Assembly (NCBI RefSeq): GCF_000350225.1
Contig: NW_005179004.1
Span: 447,224 to 511,223, forward strand
Length of the DNA: 64,000 nt
DNA from: Chondrus crispus
Lineage: Eukaryota; Rhodophyta; Florideophyceae; Gigartinales; Gigartinaceae
Direction of reading: 5' to 3'
Position numbers and translations under genes: made by a program. This document shows positions 54,871-64,000 of this stretch, piece after piece; the first letter of the stretch is position 1; every line of letters starts with the position of its first letter. The notes under the pieces were generated by a model, which ran no database searches, had not been told where the DNA came from, and saw nothing but the letters and a program-made list of their open reading frames with translations.

Positions 54871-56535
54871 TCATTGGGGCGGCACACTCAAGGATTTTTC
54901 CTTTGGGAGTGAGGTAACGAGTCGAGCAAGGACTGGCAAATCATCGAGGGAAGCCCCTTGGAGAGCTTCACGTTCGATGCCATGAGCGCGGAGCAATGTG
55001 CAGTAGATGTCAATGGCTCCGTCGCCCTTTTTGGGAATTGATGGGGACAGTGGGGAAGACAACGCTTCCCTAACCGACAGAGTTTCGGTATGCCCTGTCG
55101 AGGGGATATCGACAGCAGGAGGAGCAGCGGCAGGGGCTGCAACGAGAGGGGAATCTGGAGCAGACGGTCGGGGACAAACGTCGTCTGCACGGGGATCTAT
55201 GGCTCGTTTGGGAGCCACGTCAGGGGTTGGAACTTGGTTGCCGAATTGGCGACTGAGGCGCGCTTTGGAGAGAGAGCACAAGGCGGATGTCCAAGGGTTG
55301 AACCAGACAAAGTCACCCGCGGCACTGTGACTTCGTCCGGGAGAAAAGGACGGGCGTCGCCTCGCGAAGGATCGGGATGAGTTGATAAGGGGAAGAACAT
55401 CCCAGTCGACCTGATTGATCTTTTCGAGTAAGGAGTGCAGCTCGAAGTCGGTGTCTGCTCCGCCCAAGGGCACAGTATAGTCCAAAAAGCACATGAGCTC
55501 GACGAGCTTCGGAGGAAGATACCAAAGCCGCCAACAATCGTACGCCTCCCAGAGCAAGGTGGCGGCTACCTTCATGCACCACTCCGTCAAAAAGACAACC
55601 CACAACCCGTGACGAGGATGAGTGAGATGGCTTCCAAAGTAGGTAAGGATGGGACTGGGCTCTGCCCAAAACCATTGGCAGACCTCAAATTGTCCCCACC
55701 ACGAGGGGAGTTGCTGGTACCGGATGGGATAGTGTGACCGAGCAATTTCCCGCGCCTCAACCATTTGGTAAGCTAGGAAATATCCCGTGTCCGATCTCAT
55801 CTTACGCTCGAATCGGACCGTATGCTGGAAGAAGGGGATGTTCCCGCGTTTCGTATATCGGAAATTGAGGGGGAGGATTGCGCGCGTGTATGACAGGGCA
55901 TCGTTAGTCACCGTCAGTTGGTTATGCAACAGGCGGTCCGCCTCGAGCACAGGGTCAACCCGTGTCCAGCTGAGGAGGTTGTCAAGGTAATCACGCTCCC
56001 CCTCCGTGCGACATTTCCACGTGTCGCATCCGAAGGACGAAGGAATGAGGGCATCGGATAGGGATAGGTCGAGGCGGTCGAGAACGGCTTCCATGAACCG
56101 CAGGGATAGGCCCTGTCGGCCATGAGGGGAGGAACGACGCAGGATAGAAGGGGGAATGGCGACACGGGCACGCCAATCGTAGGAGGAAATGGCTTGAAGG
56201 AGAAGGTGAACCGGCAGCGTCCCCGCACCGTCGGCAAAGTCGCGCCCGATGCTAGTGACGTCGCGCACGTCGATGGCGAAAAACCAAGGAGTGGCCGCAT
56301 ACAGTAAGGGATAGTCGGGCATGGATTTACCTTGGAGCTCGGCTAGTGAGGGGTATCGACAAGGGGCTGATGAAGGATGGAGATCGGGATGAAAGACCGG
56401 TTCAGGAACGTTAGTGTTCGGGGGAAGTCGGAGTATGGAAGGAAGGTCGCTAGGAATGGAAGGCGTGTGTGAGAAGCCCACACCGCGGCGACCGCGGGCG
56501 GTATGTCCGACAGTGGGATCCGATGAAGAAAACAT
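54871..56535 (-). CDS. Antisense ORF of the chromovirus, unknown function
   Basis: About 554 codons from the first ATG (the open frame extends some 30 codons further upstream without an ATG). It lies opposite to gag-pol, just inside the 3' LTR. The middle (residues about 60-380) is rich in Trp, Leu and Tyr (for example WWGQFEVCQWFWAE and EAYDCWRLWYLPPKLVELM), suggesting a compact folded domain. The last 150 residues are Pro/Ala/Ser-rich and probably disordered. I recognise no known domain, envelope, protease or RNA-binding motif. Some large plant chromoviruses and related elements carry extra antisense ORFs at this position, so it may be a regulatory or accessory protein of the element. The long open frame in a long element speaks for recent selection. 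Confidence 0.5.
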   Translation of the reverse strand: MFSSSDPTVGHTARGRRGVGFSHTPSIPSDLPSILRLPPNTNVPEPVFHPDLHPSSAPCRYPSLAELQGKSMPDYPLLYAATPWFFAIDVRDVTSIGRDFADGAGTLPVHLLLQAISSYDWRARVAIPPSILRRSSPHGRQGLSLRFMEAVLDRLDLSLSDALIPSSFGCDTWKCRTEGERDYLDNLLSWTRVDPVLEADRLLHNQLTVTNDALSYTRAILPLNFRYTKRGNIPFFQHTVRFERKMRSDTGYFLAYQMVEAREIARSHYPIRYQQLPSWWGQFEVCQWFWAEPSPILTYFGSHLTHPRHGLWVVFLTEWCMKVAATLLWEAYDCWRLWYLPPKLVELMCFLDYTVPLGGADTDFELHSLLEKINQVDWDVLPLINSSRSFARRRPSFSPGRSHSAAGDFVWFNPWTSALCSLSKARLSRQFGNQVPTPDVAPKRAIDPRADDVCPRPSAPDSPLVAAPAAAPPAVDIPSTGHTETLSVREALSSPLSPSIPKKGDGAIDIYCTLLRAHGIEREALQGASLDDLPVLARLVTSLPKEKSLSVPPQ

Positions 56536-56706
56536 GGAGATCGTCTTACTCTCACGCGAGCGGCGACCGATGGTCGGGAGAAAAAGGAAGAAGTTGGGAA
56601 GCAAGGGAGTGAAGCCGCTGCGCAAGAGCGCTCAGAAGGGGGATATGTAGTGCAACACGCACCTGGAAAGGGGGGTGAAAAGAAAGGAAAACATTTGGAT
56701 ATGAAA

Positions 56707-57695
56707 AGTAGTCCGGGTTTGGGGGACACACGTGTGAATAATTGCACAGTTTTAATTTTTAATTATTTTATTTTATTTAGTTAATTACTTGGCATTAATT
56801 TTGCTGACACTAGATTAGATCTAGAATCTAGAGCCGGGAGCTACTGTACTCGCCCCGGCGGGGCTCTATATAACTTAGCCCTTTGACCGAACAAGTCAAT
56901 AAACCAACCCGAGTTGCCGGAGTTGAATGTCGCCTTGGTCGAAGTCCGTCTCTATCAAGACGCTCCCTTTTACCTAAGCCTACGGCATCCTCTATCGGTC
57001 GGGATTCCCTTTTCTCTTTTCTTTATTTCCCTATCCTTTTCTATCTCTAATTCTACCTATTTTTCCCTTATCTTGTGTTGGTGCCATCGGCCTCGGTTGC
57101 GACCGAACCGGTGTACGTGTTTCGAGCCATCGGGCGACACGGTTGACGTAGCGCTGCTACTGTGACCCATTTTCCGACGGAGACTGTTGCAACGACGTCT
57201 CCCTCGAAGGGCTCCGTCAAATTACGAGCCAGTGTTGGTACCATCGGTGTCGGTTGCGACCGAACCGGTGTAGGTGTTTCGAGCCATCGGGCGGCACAGT
57301 TGACGTAGCGCTGCTACTTTCATTTCATCCCGTCGGGCTGCGTTGCCACGCCCCCGTCGAAGGCCTTGTCGCGTTACAAGGTGTCGAAGAAGCTCAACGA
57401 GCATTGGCTTTACAACCCAGTGGAACCGGGGTACCTACGTACGCGCCCCACCCCACACTCGTCGAGCAGATCTCTTCGCAAGTCTCTACCACACCGATCC
57501 CGGGCCGGGCTATTTCTCTGTGCCCCCCCCATCAGGGATCCGAGCTACTACGAGTCGCAAGCTCGTTTAAACGGAGAAGGGAGAGTCGGACACTCCGTAG
57601 CGCTGTGCCATCAGCAGTTCTTCTTTTTGTTGCTGTTGTTGTTTTTGCTGGACCATCAGACCGCGGTCTCTGCCCGACAGGGGTATTGCACTACA
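56707..57695 (+). repeat. 3' LTR of the chromovirus, with an internal tandem duplication
   Basis: Matches the 5' LTR, including the TATA and AATAAA signals, but is 193 bp longer. Most of the difference is a 157-bp direct repeat: TGTTGGTGCCATCGG at 57076 recurs as TGTTGGTACCATCGG at 57233. The AT-rich stretch near 56760-56810 is also longer. It ends ACTACA. Confidence 0.85.
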
Positions 57696-58450
57696 CGAGC
57701 TCTTCTCTCCGAGTTCCAACTCTCCCAACGCTGTTGGCCAAGTGTTCTGCCTATAGTACAGTCGGCTCTCAACAACTCCAAATTGCAACGGCTAGGTAAC
57801 CGATGCCCTCTCACCTTCTTCACCCAGCTACCATCGAACTCTGCTCTGACTTCAATCACGATTTTTTGTCGCGGTATACGATTTGTCCATTCTATCAACG
57901 AAGTCCGTGTTCTGCAGAAGGTTAACGCCGACCGTGTCCATGCTTCAATGGATGATATGCGCAAAGATGTAGCCGAGAAACCTACCCGGAAACGACAAGC
58001 TGCTGTCAACTCCTACAATCGCAAAGTAGGAGTTTGCTCTATCAATTTTTCTCAAGGGGATTTCGTTCTTCGCGGCACGCTTTCTCGCGAAAGAGGCCGA
58101 AAACCGTTTCTACGTTGGAGGGTCTGTTTCGGGTAGTCGAATGCAAATCGGAGTACATATTCCTCGTTCAACATCTGCCCACTGGCAAACAAGAAGAAGT
58201 TCATTGACATCGCCTGAAGTTCTTTTGAAATAAGGACTACGGAATTAAGGAAGAACTGAAAGAACACCTGTCGTACCAGCAAAACGAATTCCTCTTTATC
58301 GAACGTTTTGACGACATCCGCCGTAATCATGGAAATATTGAGTTGGAGGTCAAATGGAGAGGTTTTACTGATGAAGAGACCGAATCGGTAGCTTTTTCAA
58401 TCCTCACAGAAGACCTACCAGTTCTCGTCAAAGATTTTTCGCAGATATCA
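57696..58450 (+). mobile_element. Tail of another Ty3/gypsy element
   Basis: Directly after the 3' LTR the sequence reads as the C-terminal integrase region of a different gypsy element (LPIVQSALNNS, then KRQAAVNSYNRKVG and FSQGDFVLRG). A chromodomain-like end follows (LEVKWRGFTDEETES near 58345 and EDLPVLVKDF). It is an old, broken fragment with a few interruptions. The chromovirus lies against or inside it; no matching left part was found beyond 43293, so the host element was probably already truncated or rearranged. Confidence 0.7.
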
Positions 58451-60248
58451 AGGAGTATAGGTCTACACGCCAGCGAACTCTGGTGTCTTCCAGTTAATAC
58501 GTCTTCATTTCTTGCGTGCTAAGACGTATAGGGCGCTGTTGTCACACCCGAGTTCTTGGAAGAATTAGTAAGGTTTGGAAAATTCAGCAAGGGCCCTTCA
58601 ATCAGTTTGTCTACCTAGGGTGCGCTCCAATTAGGGGCCCGGTCGGGGCCCGAGATGATCACAAATTCCCGAGCTGAGCTCCAGCTTGAGGGAATCGATC
58701 TCAGCAACTTTCTGAGGTTGTGCCCTTTTCGTTGCCTACCGCGCGCGCGTCCGTACACCCAGGTAATCCATTAGTCGATTGCTCCCAGTCTCGAAATTTG
58801 TGTGAAGTCTAGATTCCATGCTGGGTCTCAATTTGCTTTTGAAGCCGGCGAGGCAATGACCACTGAGGTTATTGAAGGCGGTAAACTCAAATGTGCTTTA
58901 AAGTAAACTGTTTACTTTTTCGCTATGAAGGGACGATTTTTTCACGCGTCATTGAGACCAATGCGGTATTTATTGAACAAGTTCCGTGTTTCTGGATTAC
59001 ACTTTTCATATTTCGATTTTGTTCAAGTGGTGTTGGTACTGTTCCAGAATCGGTGGAGAGTACTTATACTTGTTTTTGCGTCCTCAACGACTAATATCTT
59101 CGATATCCGAATGCTATTTCTACAGTCATTTCGGACAAACGTTCCTGGGAGGTTGTACTGCACGATGAGGTAATTTACCTCTGCTTGAGGGATAATTGCA
59201 TGAACACAGCTATGATTTATCATAGAAACCTTCTTAAATTAATCAGAAATTCAAACAATTTTGTGTTTAAGTTAAATTCGTATGTCATGCGACTCGCATG
59301 ACACGTACAAAGGGTCACCCCTATCTTTAGGACAATACGGGGATTTTAAAGAAAAAAGTACTTCCCGTAATCTATGGTTTACGGTTTCTGTGTCAGTGTC
59401 TGCGGTATATCTAAGGCTATCATGCAAAACCCTAGAAAGCAGACAAAGCATGGGCGTCATTTTAGGTGGTTTATTTGAAGAACGGTTCAGAAAGACTCAT
59501 TTTGGGGGAAAATTGTTGAAGTGAATTGTGTTTAGATTGAGACTAACTATGATAATATGTTGCCTGATTCATACTGTAGCCTACAAATTAGCTGTAGCCT
59601 ACACCTTTTTGTCGCCTACCACCCACCTTTGCCGATTTAGCCCTCAGGTGTACTATTCCCTTATGGAATATGTTACATAGCTTTAAGAACTACTTTATTA
59701 GGTACGTTTGAAAGGGTTCCTGGATAGCAAACCTCCGTTTGGTAGCGTAGTGACATAGTTTATTTGGTAAGTATCTCCTCGAGATCTAGAGTATTATAAT
59801 GTCTACGAGTAAACGGCCCCGGTGCTCGGCATCAATCTTACCATCAAAAAAAACCAACCACCACCGACAACCTCGCGCCAACGCGTCCCGTCTCTCCCCT
59901 GTGGCTCGCCCTCCGACCACTGCACCCCGCACCAACCCGGCCTGTGCGTATCCCTTGCACCCACGCCGCGTTTGGCTTGTGCTCCTCTTTTTATTCTCTA
60001 CTGTACCCTTACGGTAATTTCTTCGACACTTCGAAGTTAACGGAAAATTCTGTTCCCTCATTGCCGTATCTTTTTGCAACTCGAAAAATCTGGGAAATAT
60101 CTCGCCGCCGCCATGACACGTGTTCTAATCCAACCTCAAACCTCAGTTCTAAGACCCATTCTGTCCCTCACTCACTTTGTTACTGCTACAGTATAGCTTA
60201 ACACTGTGTGTGATTCAGCGAGCTCACGCTTGCCGTTATATAACGCAG
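58451..60248. other. Long stretch without a supported gene
   Basis: AT-rich DNA with a GC-rich patch at 58620-58780 (GGGGCCCGGTCGGGGCCCGAG, a local inverted repeat). Short frames at 58891-59173, 59282-59524 and 59799-60017 have no recognisable domains. The frame from 59799 is basic and Pro-rich. TACTGTAC words are frequent. No tRNA or other RNA gene was recognised. Confidence 0.4.
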
Positions 60249-60901
60249 TGGATGGCACGCCTGAAGCGCCCGTCTAACCACCCGGACGTCCTCAGGGAGT
60301 CAGCAGAGCGCTCCGCCACTACTGTACCGCCGTCTTCGCACCGCCGCCGCTCGCCGACTCGCTCCGCCCCGCCTGTTACTACTCCTCCGCTGCTGTCCCC
60401 ATTGCCGCTACCGTTCTCCCCGTCCAGCTACAATAGCTTTGGTACAGAATTTGACGCTCCGCCGCTCGTAGAAATCGAAACGGAACAGCCGGGTTAGTCT
60501 GAATCTACCTCACCAACCGCGAACCCGTCCTCTAATTCTCACCCGGCTACTAGCGCATCGTTAATTCAGGAGGACAGTGAGCTTTCTGAGCGCCGCGCAC
60601 GCTATATCCTGGCAACGCAAAGAGAAGCTCGCCGAACTAATCCGCCGCCCGAAGGCCCCGGATCCGCTACTGTCAGTACTGTAAGAGGACCCTTTTGGGC
60701 CACCAACCGTACAGGATCTACATTACAGGCGCACCGCACGCGCGCGCTGTTCAACGTTTACTACACGAAGGACGTGTAAACCGGACCTGCGCACAGTGTA
60801 ATAAGACTTTCACTACTTTGCATAACTACACTGTCCACTGCCGTAGTACGTGCCACCACGCTAAACTACGCCTATTAAGGGAAATTAGGAAGAATAATTA
60901 G
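60249..60901 (+). pseudogene. Pro-rich ORF plus C2H2-like finger, probably broken or spliced
   Basis: The ATG before ARLKRPSNHPDVL opens an 82-codon Pro/Ser-rich frame that stops near 60497. The same frame resumes with EDSELSERRARYILATQREA. From 60695 another frame gives TCAQCNKTFTTLHNYTVHC then RSTCHH, a C2H2-type zinc finger (Cys-2-Cys-12-His-5-His), and ends KIRKNN-like at 60900. The finger suggests a nucleic-acid-binding protein, perhaps the first ORF of a retroelement. A GTAAGA at 60679 followed by CAG sites could be a short intron. Not assigned to a family. Confidence 0.4.
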
Positions 60902-61133
60902 CTGAGTTACTGTATAAAGTATCTCCCATTAGCTAATTAAAAAGAAATTCTTTAAAAATGTAGTCATCTAACCAATATATAAGGATCGAACAAAAAGGTG
61001 TAATCTAACCAACAAATAAGGATTAATCTTAAAAGGCAAAAACCCAGCCAACACAGAAAGGTTATATAGGTTCAAAAAACCTGGCCACAACTAAATTCCG
61101 CAACTAAATCCAGGTTACTCAAATTGTGGCACC
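60902..61133. other. AT-rich leader with degenerate repeats
   Basis: Words of the type CTAACCAA-ATA-AAGGAT recur two to three times, and TATATAAGG occurs at 60976. This is probably the LTR or untranslated leader of the retrotransposon that follows. The LTR limits cannot be set because the 3' copy lies outside the window. Confidence 0.4.
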
Positions 61134-64000
61134 ATGTCCTCTCTAGCCAGGGTTCGGGATGAACTTTCTCGCCACAATCCTAGGAGTAATGCCCAGTGTG
61201 ACATTAAGTCTACAATGGAGCTATACATTAACGAGGATCCTCAGCTTCCTAATGTCGAATGTATTAACTCATTACGAGAAGACCTTCCACCTGAAGTCCT
61301 GTACTCTAATGAAGTTATCAAAGGTCCAACTACGCTATACCGTATATTACGAGACTACCTTTCACTTAAGGGCCTTATTTACTTTCAGCACCCTATGAGT
61401 AATAGGATGTCGCATGGTTTATTGAATATGTTCTACGTTGATCCGAACGACCAGCATCTCGCAATGCAGAACCTCGCACCGCCTCAAGCTAGTAATTCGG
61501 TTCATAATAACCAAGCTAGCTCGTCTCCTACGCAAGGTACCATGTCTCATGTGACGTCTGATCAGAAGCTCGCACACAACGTGGCCTCAAGTTTCAAACG
61601 GGAAGATCGTTATACACGCAGAATTAGAGAACATATCAACGAAGTCATTAACATCTACTGCGAAACAGCCTCTGATTACGAGTTTTCGACAGAGCAAATG
61701 CTCAAATACTTTCACAATGTATTTGATGGAGAAGCCAAACGCTTCAGAAGCGTTTCGGTCTCGAAGGTATTGGCGTTATTCACAACATTGGATCGAAAGA
61801 TTCTTTCGATCCAATGCTGTGAAAGACGGCTTGTCAGCTAATGAAGAACGAGTTTAATAGCATTAATAGACAAAATCGCGTCAGGCAGCTTCTCCAGAAC
61901 CTCCGCTTGGCACAAGTAATGTCGACAAAGAAATTCTCTGTGACTGAAGGCCTAGAGAATCTTCGCGAAACCATCACCAAGTTCACGCCACAAGGCCCAG
62001 CTACTCACCGGTCGGAGCAAGATAAAACGGATTATCTTCACGATGCCGTTATTGGCCTCGACTCGGCAAAGAGTGTGCTTACTCAAAGCATTTCCTCAAC
62101 TCCTCCATGGACATTTCAGCAACTCTACACGGTTCTTGATGCCGCATGGCTTCAGGAACAAAGGCAGAATGATGTAAATAGAAGGGACCATCAACTTCTT
62201 TCTCCGAACAATAATTCGTATAGTATTCCCGGCGTACACTTCGACGTCCCACTTCCTGCATATTCGCCGAAAGCATTGAAAGGACAGAGCAGGTACGCCT
62301 TCCCACGTCGCCCCGGCTCTTGTTCTTCCAACACTGGACGCAATTTTGCGAAGCCCCCTCACCAAAGCCGTAACCAGGTAAACGGAAAGGACCGTTTCGG
62401 TAATACTCGTGCATGTCATAATTGTGGAAGCAAGTATCACTTCATCATAGACTGCAATCGCCCTGTATCACTGACGAAGAACATAGGGAAAATGCTTCAA
62501 AACCGTCCTAATGATAATAGACATACCAGGCGTATTCTATTCGAGCTATGCCAGCGAGCAGAAGAAGTATTGTTCACAAATGATACAAATCAAAGCGATT
62601 TCGATGTGGAATCAACGCCAAATGCATCCGACAACGGCGAGAATGACTCGGCTGAAGAAGCTGACCAAGCTATTCCCAGTCATTACAACTCAGCTGACAT
62701 TATTGATGATCCCATGGTCTTTGCTAACGGAACGGATCCCACGGATTTTTAGAAAGCAACAGTGCGCACTCACAAAGTAAAGAAAAATATTTTGACGCAG
62801 ACTGCAAAAAGAAGAAGTGCAAATTTAAAATATCGTGTAGATCATCACTTAGCAGACTATTCCGACGCCAGAAAAGAGCATGCCACCCCACATACACCGT
62901 TGCTTCCAAACACTAGCACGGAAACCCATACCTTTCTCGTCAGAGCCCAAGTACCTAGCAAGGATCCTGCCTAGACACAGGCGCACAAACTACTGGTACA
63001 GGTAAGAAGCAAGCCAAGTCTTACTGTCGCTATATTGGGACGAAATTCAAACCTGTTCCTAACGACACCCAGTATCGGTTTGGAGGTGACAAACGGAAGT
63101 CACTGAGTTCAATCCCTATCTGTATACCAATACCAGGTAACTGTTTCATCACAGAACACGTCGACGTTGTACATGCTGACGTCCCAATCTTGCTCGGGCT
63201 GGACTTCATTAATAAATACAAAATGTTTGTAGACACAGTACGGAATCTTCTTTGCTGTCCAGCACTACAACTTTCCATTCCTGTATCTCGAAAGGTTGGC
63301 CACGTCTACCTAGATTGGACAAAGATCTCTCACGCTCTGTTTACCAGATCCGAACTACTCAAAATGTACCGCAGATTCTCTCAACCCACTAACGATAAGC
63401 TCCTCAACCTCCTGAAACTTGCACGTCCCCATGAAATGAACCACGATACTGTCAAGACGCTTGAGGAAATCAAACAAGCCTGTGGCAATTGTCAACGTCT
63501 AGGACCTACTCCTCTTCGTTTCAAAGTTCCCCTTCCATCAATGGATGACGTCAAATTTGGTGAAGAACTTTCAATGGACCTAATGTTCCTTGACGGCAAG
63601 GCTGTTTTTCACGTCATTGACTCTGCCACAAAGTTCTCTGCAGCCACGTTTCTCGATGCCCACGAGTCAAGCTATGGTCAATCTGTAGATGGAATTTGGT
63701 TAACCTTCTTAGAAACTTGGTGCACGATCTATACCGGCTATCCGAATCGCTTACGAGTTGATCAAGGTTCTGCTTTCACATCGGATAGATGGAGAAACCT
63801 TACAGATTTCGCTGGCATCCAATTGCGCATTTCAGGCGTCAAAACTCATAGTTCTCTCGGAATAGGCGAGAAACTTCATGACCTCCTTCGCAGGATTTTT
63901 AGAAAAGTACGAGCGGGCTACCCCCAACAAGATCCGAGTATATGTTTAAAATTGCAGTGAAAGCAATGAATGACACGATTGGTGAAAACGGTCTTGGACC
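61134..64000 (+). mobile_element. Copia-order LTR retrotransposon, cut by the window edge
   Basis: Fossil LTR element. Parts are: gag about 61134-62752, in two adjoining frames, with a CCHC knuckle (CHNCGSKYHFIIDC near 62410); protease about 62930-63280 (LDTGAQTTGTG, later VPILLGLDFINKY); and integrase from about 63280, with HEMNHDTV and CGNCQRLG (zinc finger), MDLMFLDGKAVFHVID and RLRVDQGSAFTSDRW (core). Integrase directly after protease, with no RT between, is the Ty1/copia order. RT, RNase H and the 3' LTR would lie beyond the window. It looks better kept than the copia element at 2061, with only a few interruptions in the visible part. Confidence 0.75.

Larger units (their letters stand above)
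43293..57695 (+). mobile_element. Giant Ty3/gypsy chromovirus (14.4 kb)
   Basis: Fossil LTR element. Parts are: 5' LTR 43293-44088; gag about 44250-46540, with a CCHC knuckle (CYHCYEKGHAAPTC); protease about 46590-47740, with an LDTGAG active-site motif; reverse transcriptase about 47750-48660, with the gypsy-type FCVDYRRLN and MPFGLTNAPATF; RNase H about 48670-49130 (VDTDASDYQIGAAL); integrase about 49460-50500, with an HHCC finger and core (LSDNGTQF, YHPQANGKVERFN); and a C-terminal chromodomain about 50790-50960 (VEWYGYTTEDATWEP). The RT-RNase H-integrase order with a chromodomain marks a chromovirus. Between pol and the 3' LTR lie about 5.7 kb, unusually long, including an antisense ORF. 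The element is broken, with roughly half a dozen interruptions. The LTRs remain about 95 % alike over most of their length, so it is fairly young. Confidence 0.9.

Noticed and set aside
57366-58136. 256-codon frame running from the 3' LTR into the older gypsy tail
   Set aside because: An accidental join of LTR sequence with the fragment behind it. Only the part after 57696 resembles an integrase end.
1-64000. CRISPR arrays, rRNA, bacterial operons or Shine-Dalgarno sites
   Set aside because: No regularly spaced direct repeats with unique spacers, no rRNA motifs, and gene style and retroelements are eukaryotic.

Overview
The window looks like nuclear DNA of an intron-poor eukaryote, dominated by transposable elements. 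Long intronless reading frames, CCAAT- and TATA-like boxes, LTR retrotransposons of both Ty1/copia and Ty3/gypsy type, NB-ARC/WD40 gene remains, secreted Cys-rich repeat proteins and an N-glycan GnT-I fragment all point to a eukaryote. My best guess is a red alga, with an oomycete as the alternative. This is inference from gene style only. No rRNA, tRNA or CRISPR was recognised.

Layout from left to right. A broken pogo/Tc5-like transposase gene (84-1757) is followed by a decayed copia element (about 2061-8190) and two miniature inverted-repeat elements (8290-8800 and 8951-9680). Next comes a segmental duplication. Unit 1 (about 9735-15245) and unit 2 (about 16805-30295) share, in order, a dead WD40 gene on the minus strand, a long noncoding stretch, and a gene for a secreted protein made of 54-residue Cys-rich repeats (13411-14793 and 22818-24362). 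Unit 2 is swollen by nested insertions: an internally deleted pogo-like element that itself carries a MITE, a MITE with about 50-bp inverted ends, and a 5.2-kb piggyBac-like transposon (24987-30167) that also carries a MITE. Unit 1 keeps the unoccupied sites.

From 30300 to 34400 the DNA holds pieces of host genes. The most striking is an uninterrupted 319-codon gene (30833-31792) that opens with a histone H3 tail and continues into an unrelated protein. A C-terminal piece of GnT-I (MGAT1) lies about 0.6 kb further on, on the minus strand. From 34430 to 42960 there are ORFs of a CACTA/Plavaka/KDZ-like DNA transposon: a large DDE-type protein flanked by ORFs reading the other way.

A giant Ty3/gypsy chromovirus (43293-57695) follows. 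It has about 5.7 kb between pol and the 3' LTR, which includes a long antisense ORF. It abuts the tail of another, older gypsy element (57696-58450). After a largely empty stretch with a small C2H2-type ORF (about 60250-60900), the window ends inside another copia-order retrotransposon.

The strongest candidates for something new are the histone H3-tail chimera, the piggyBac-like transposase that appears to carry a YqaJ-like PD-(D/E)XK nuclease region, the antisense gene of the giant chromovirus, and the MITE family with CATATG-centred palindromes at both ends.
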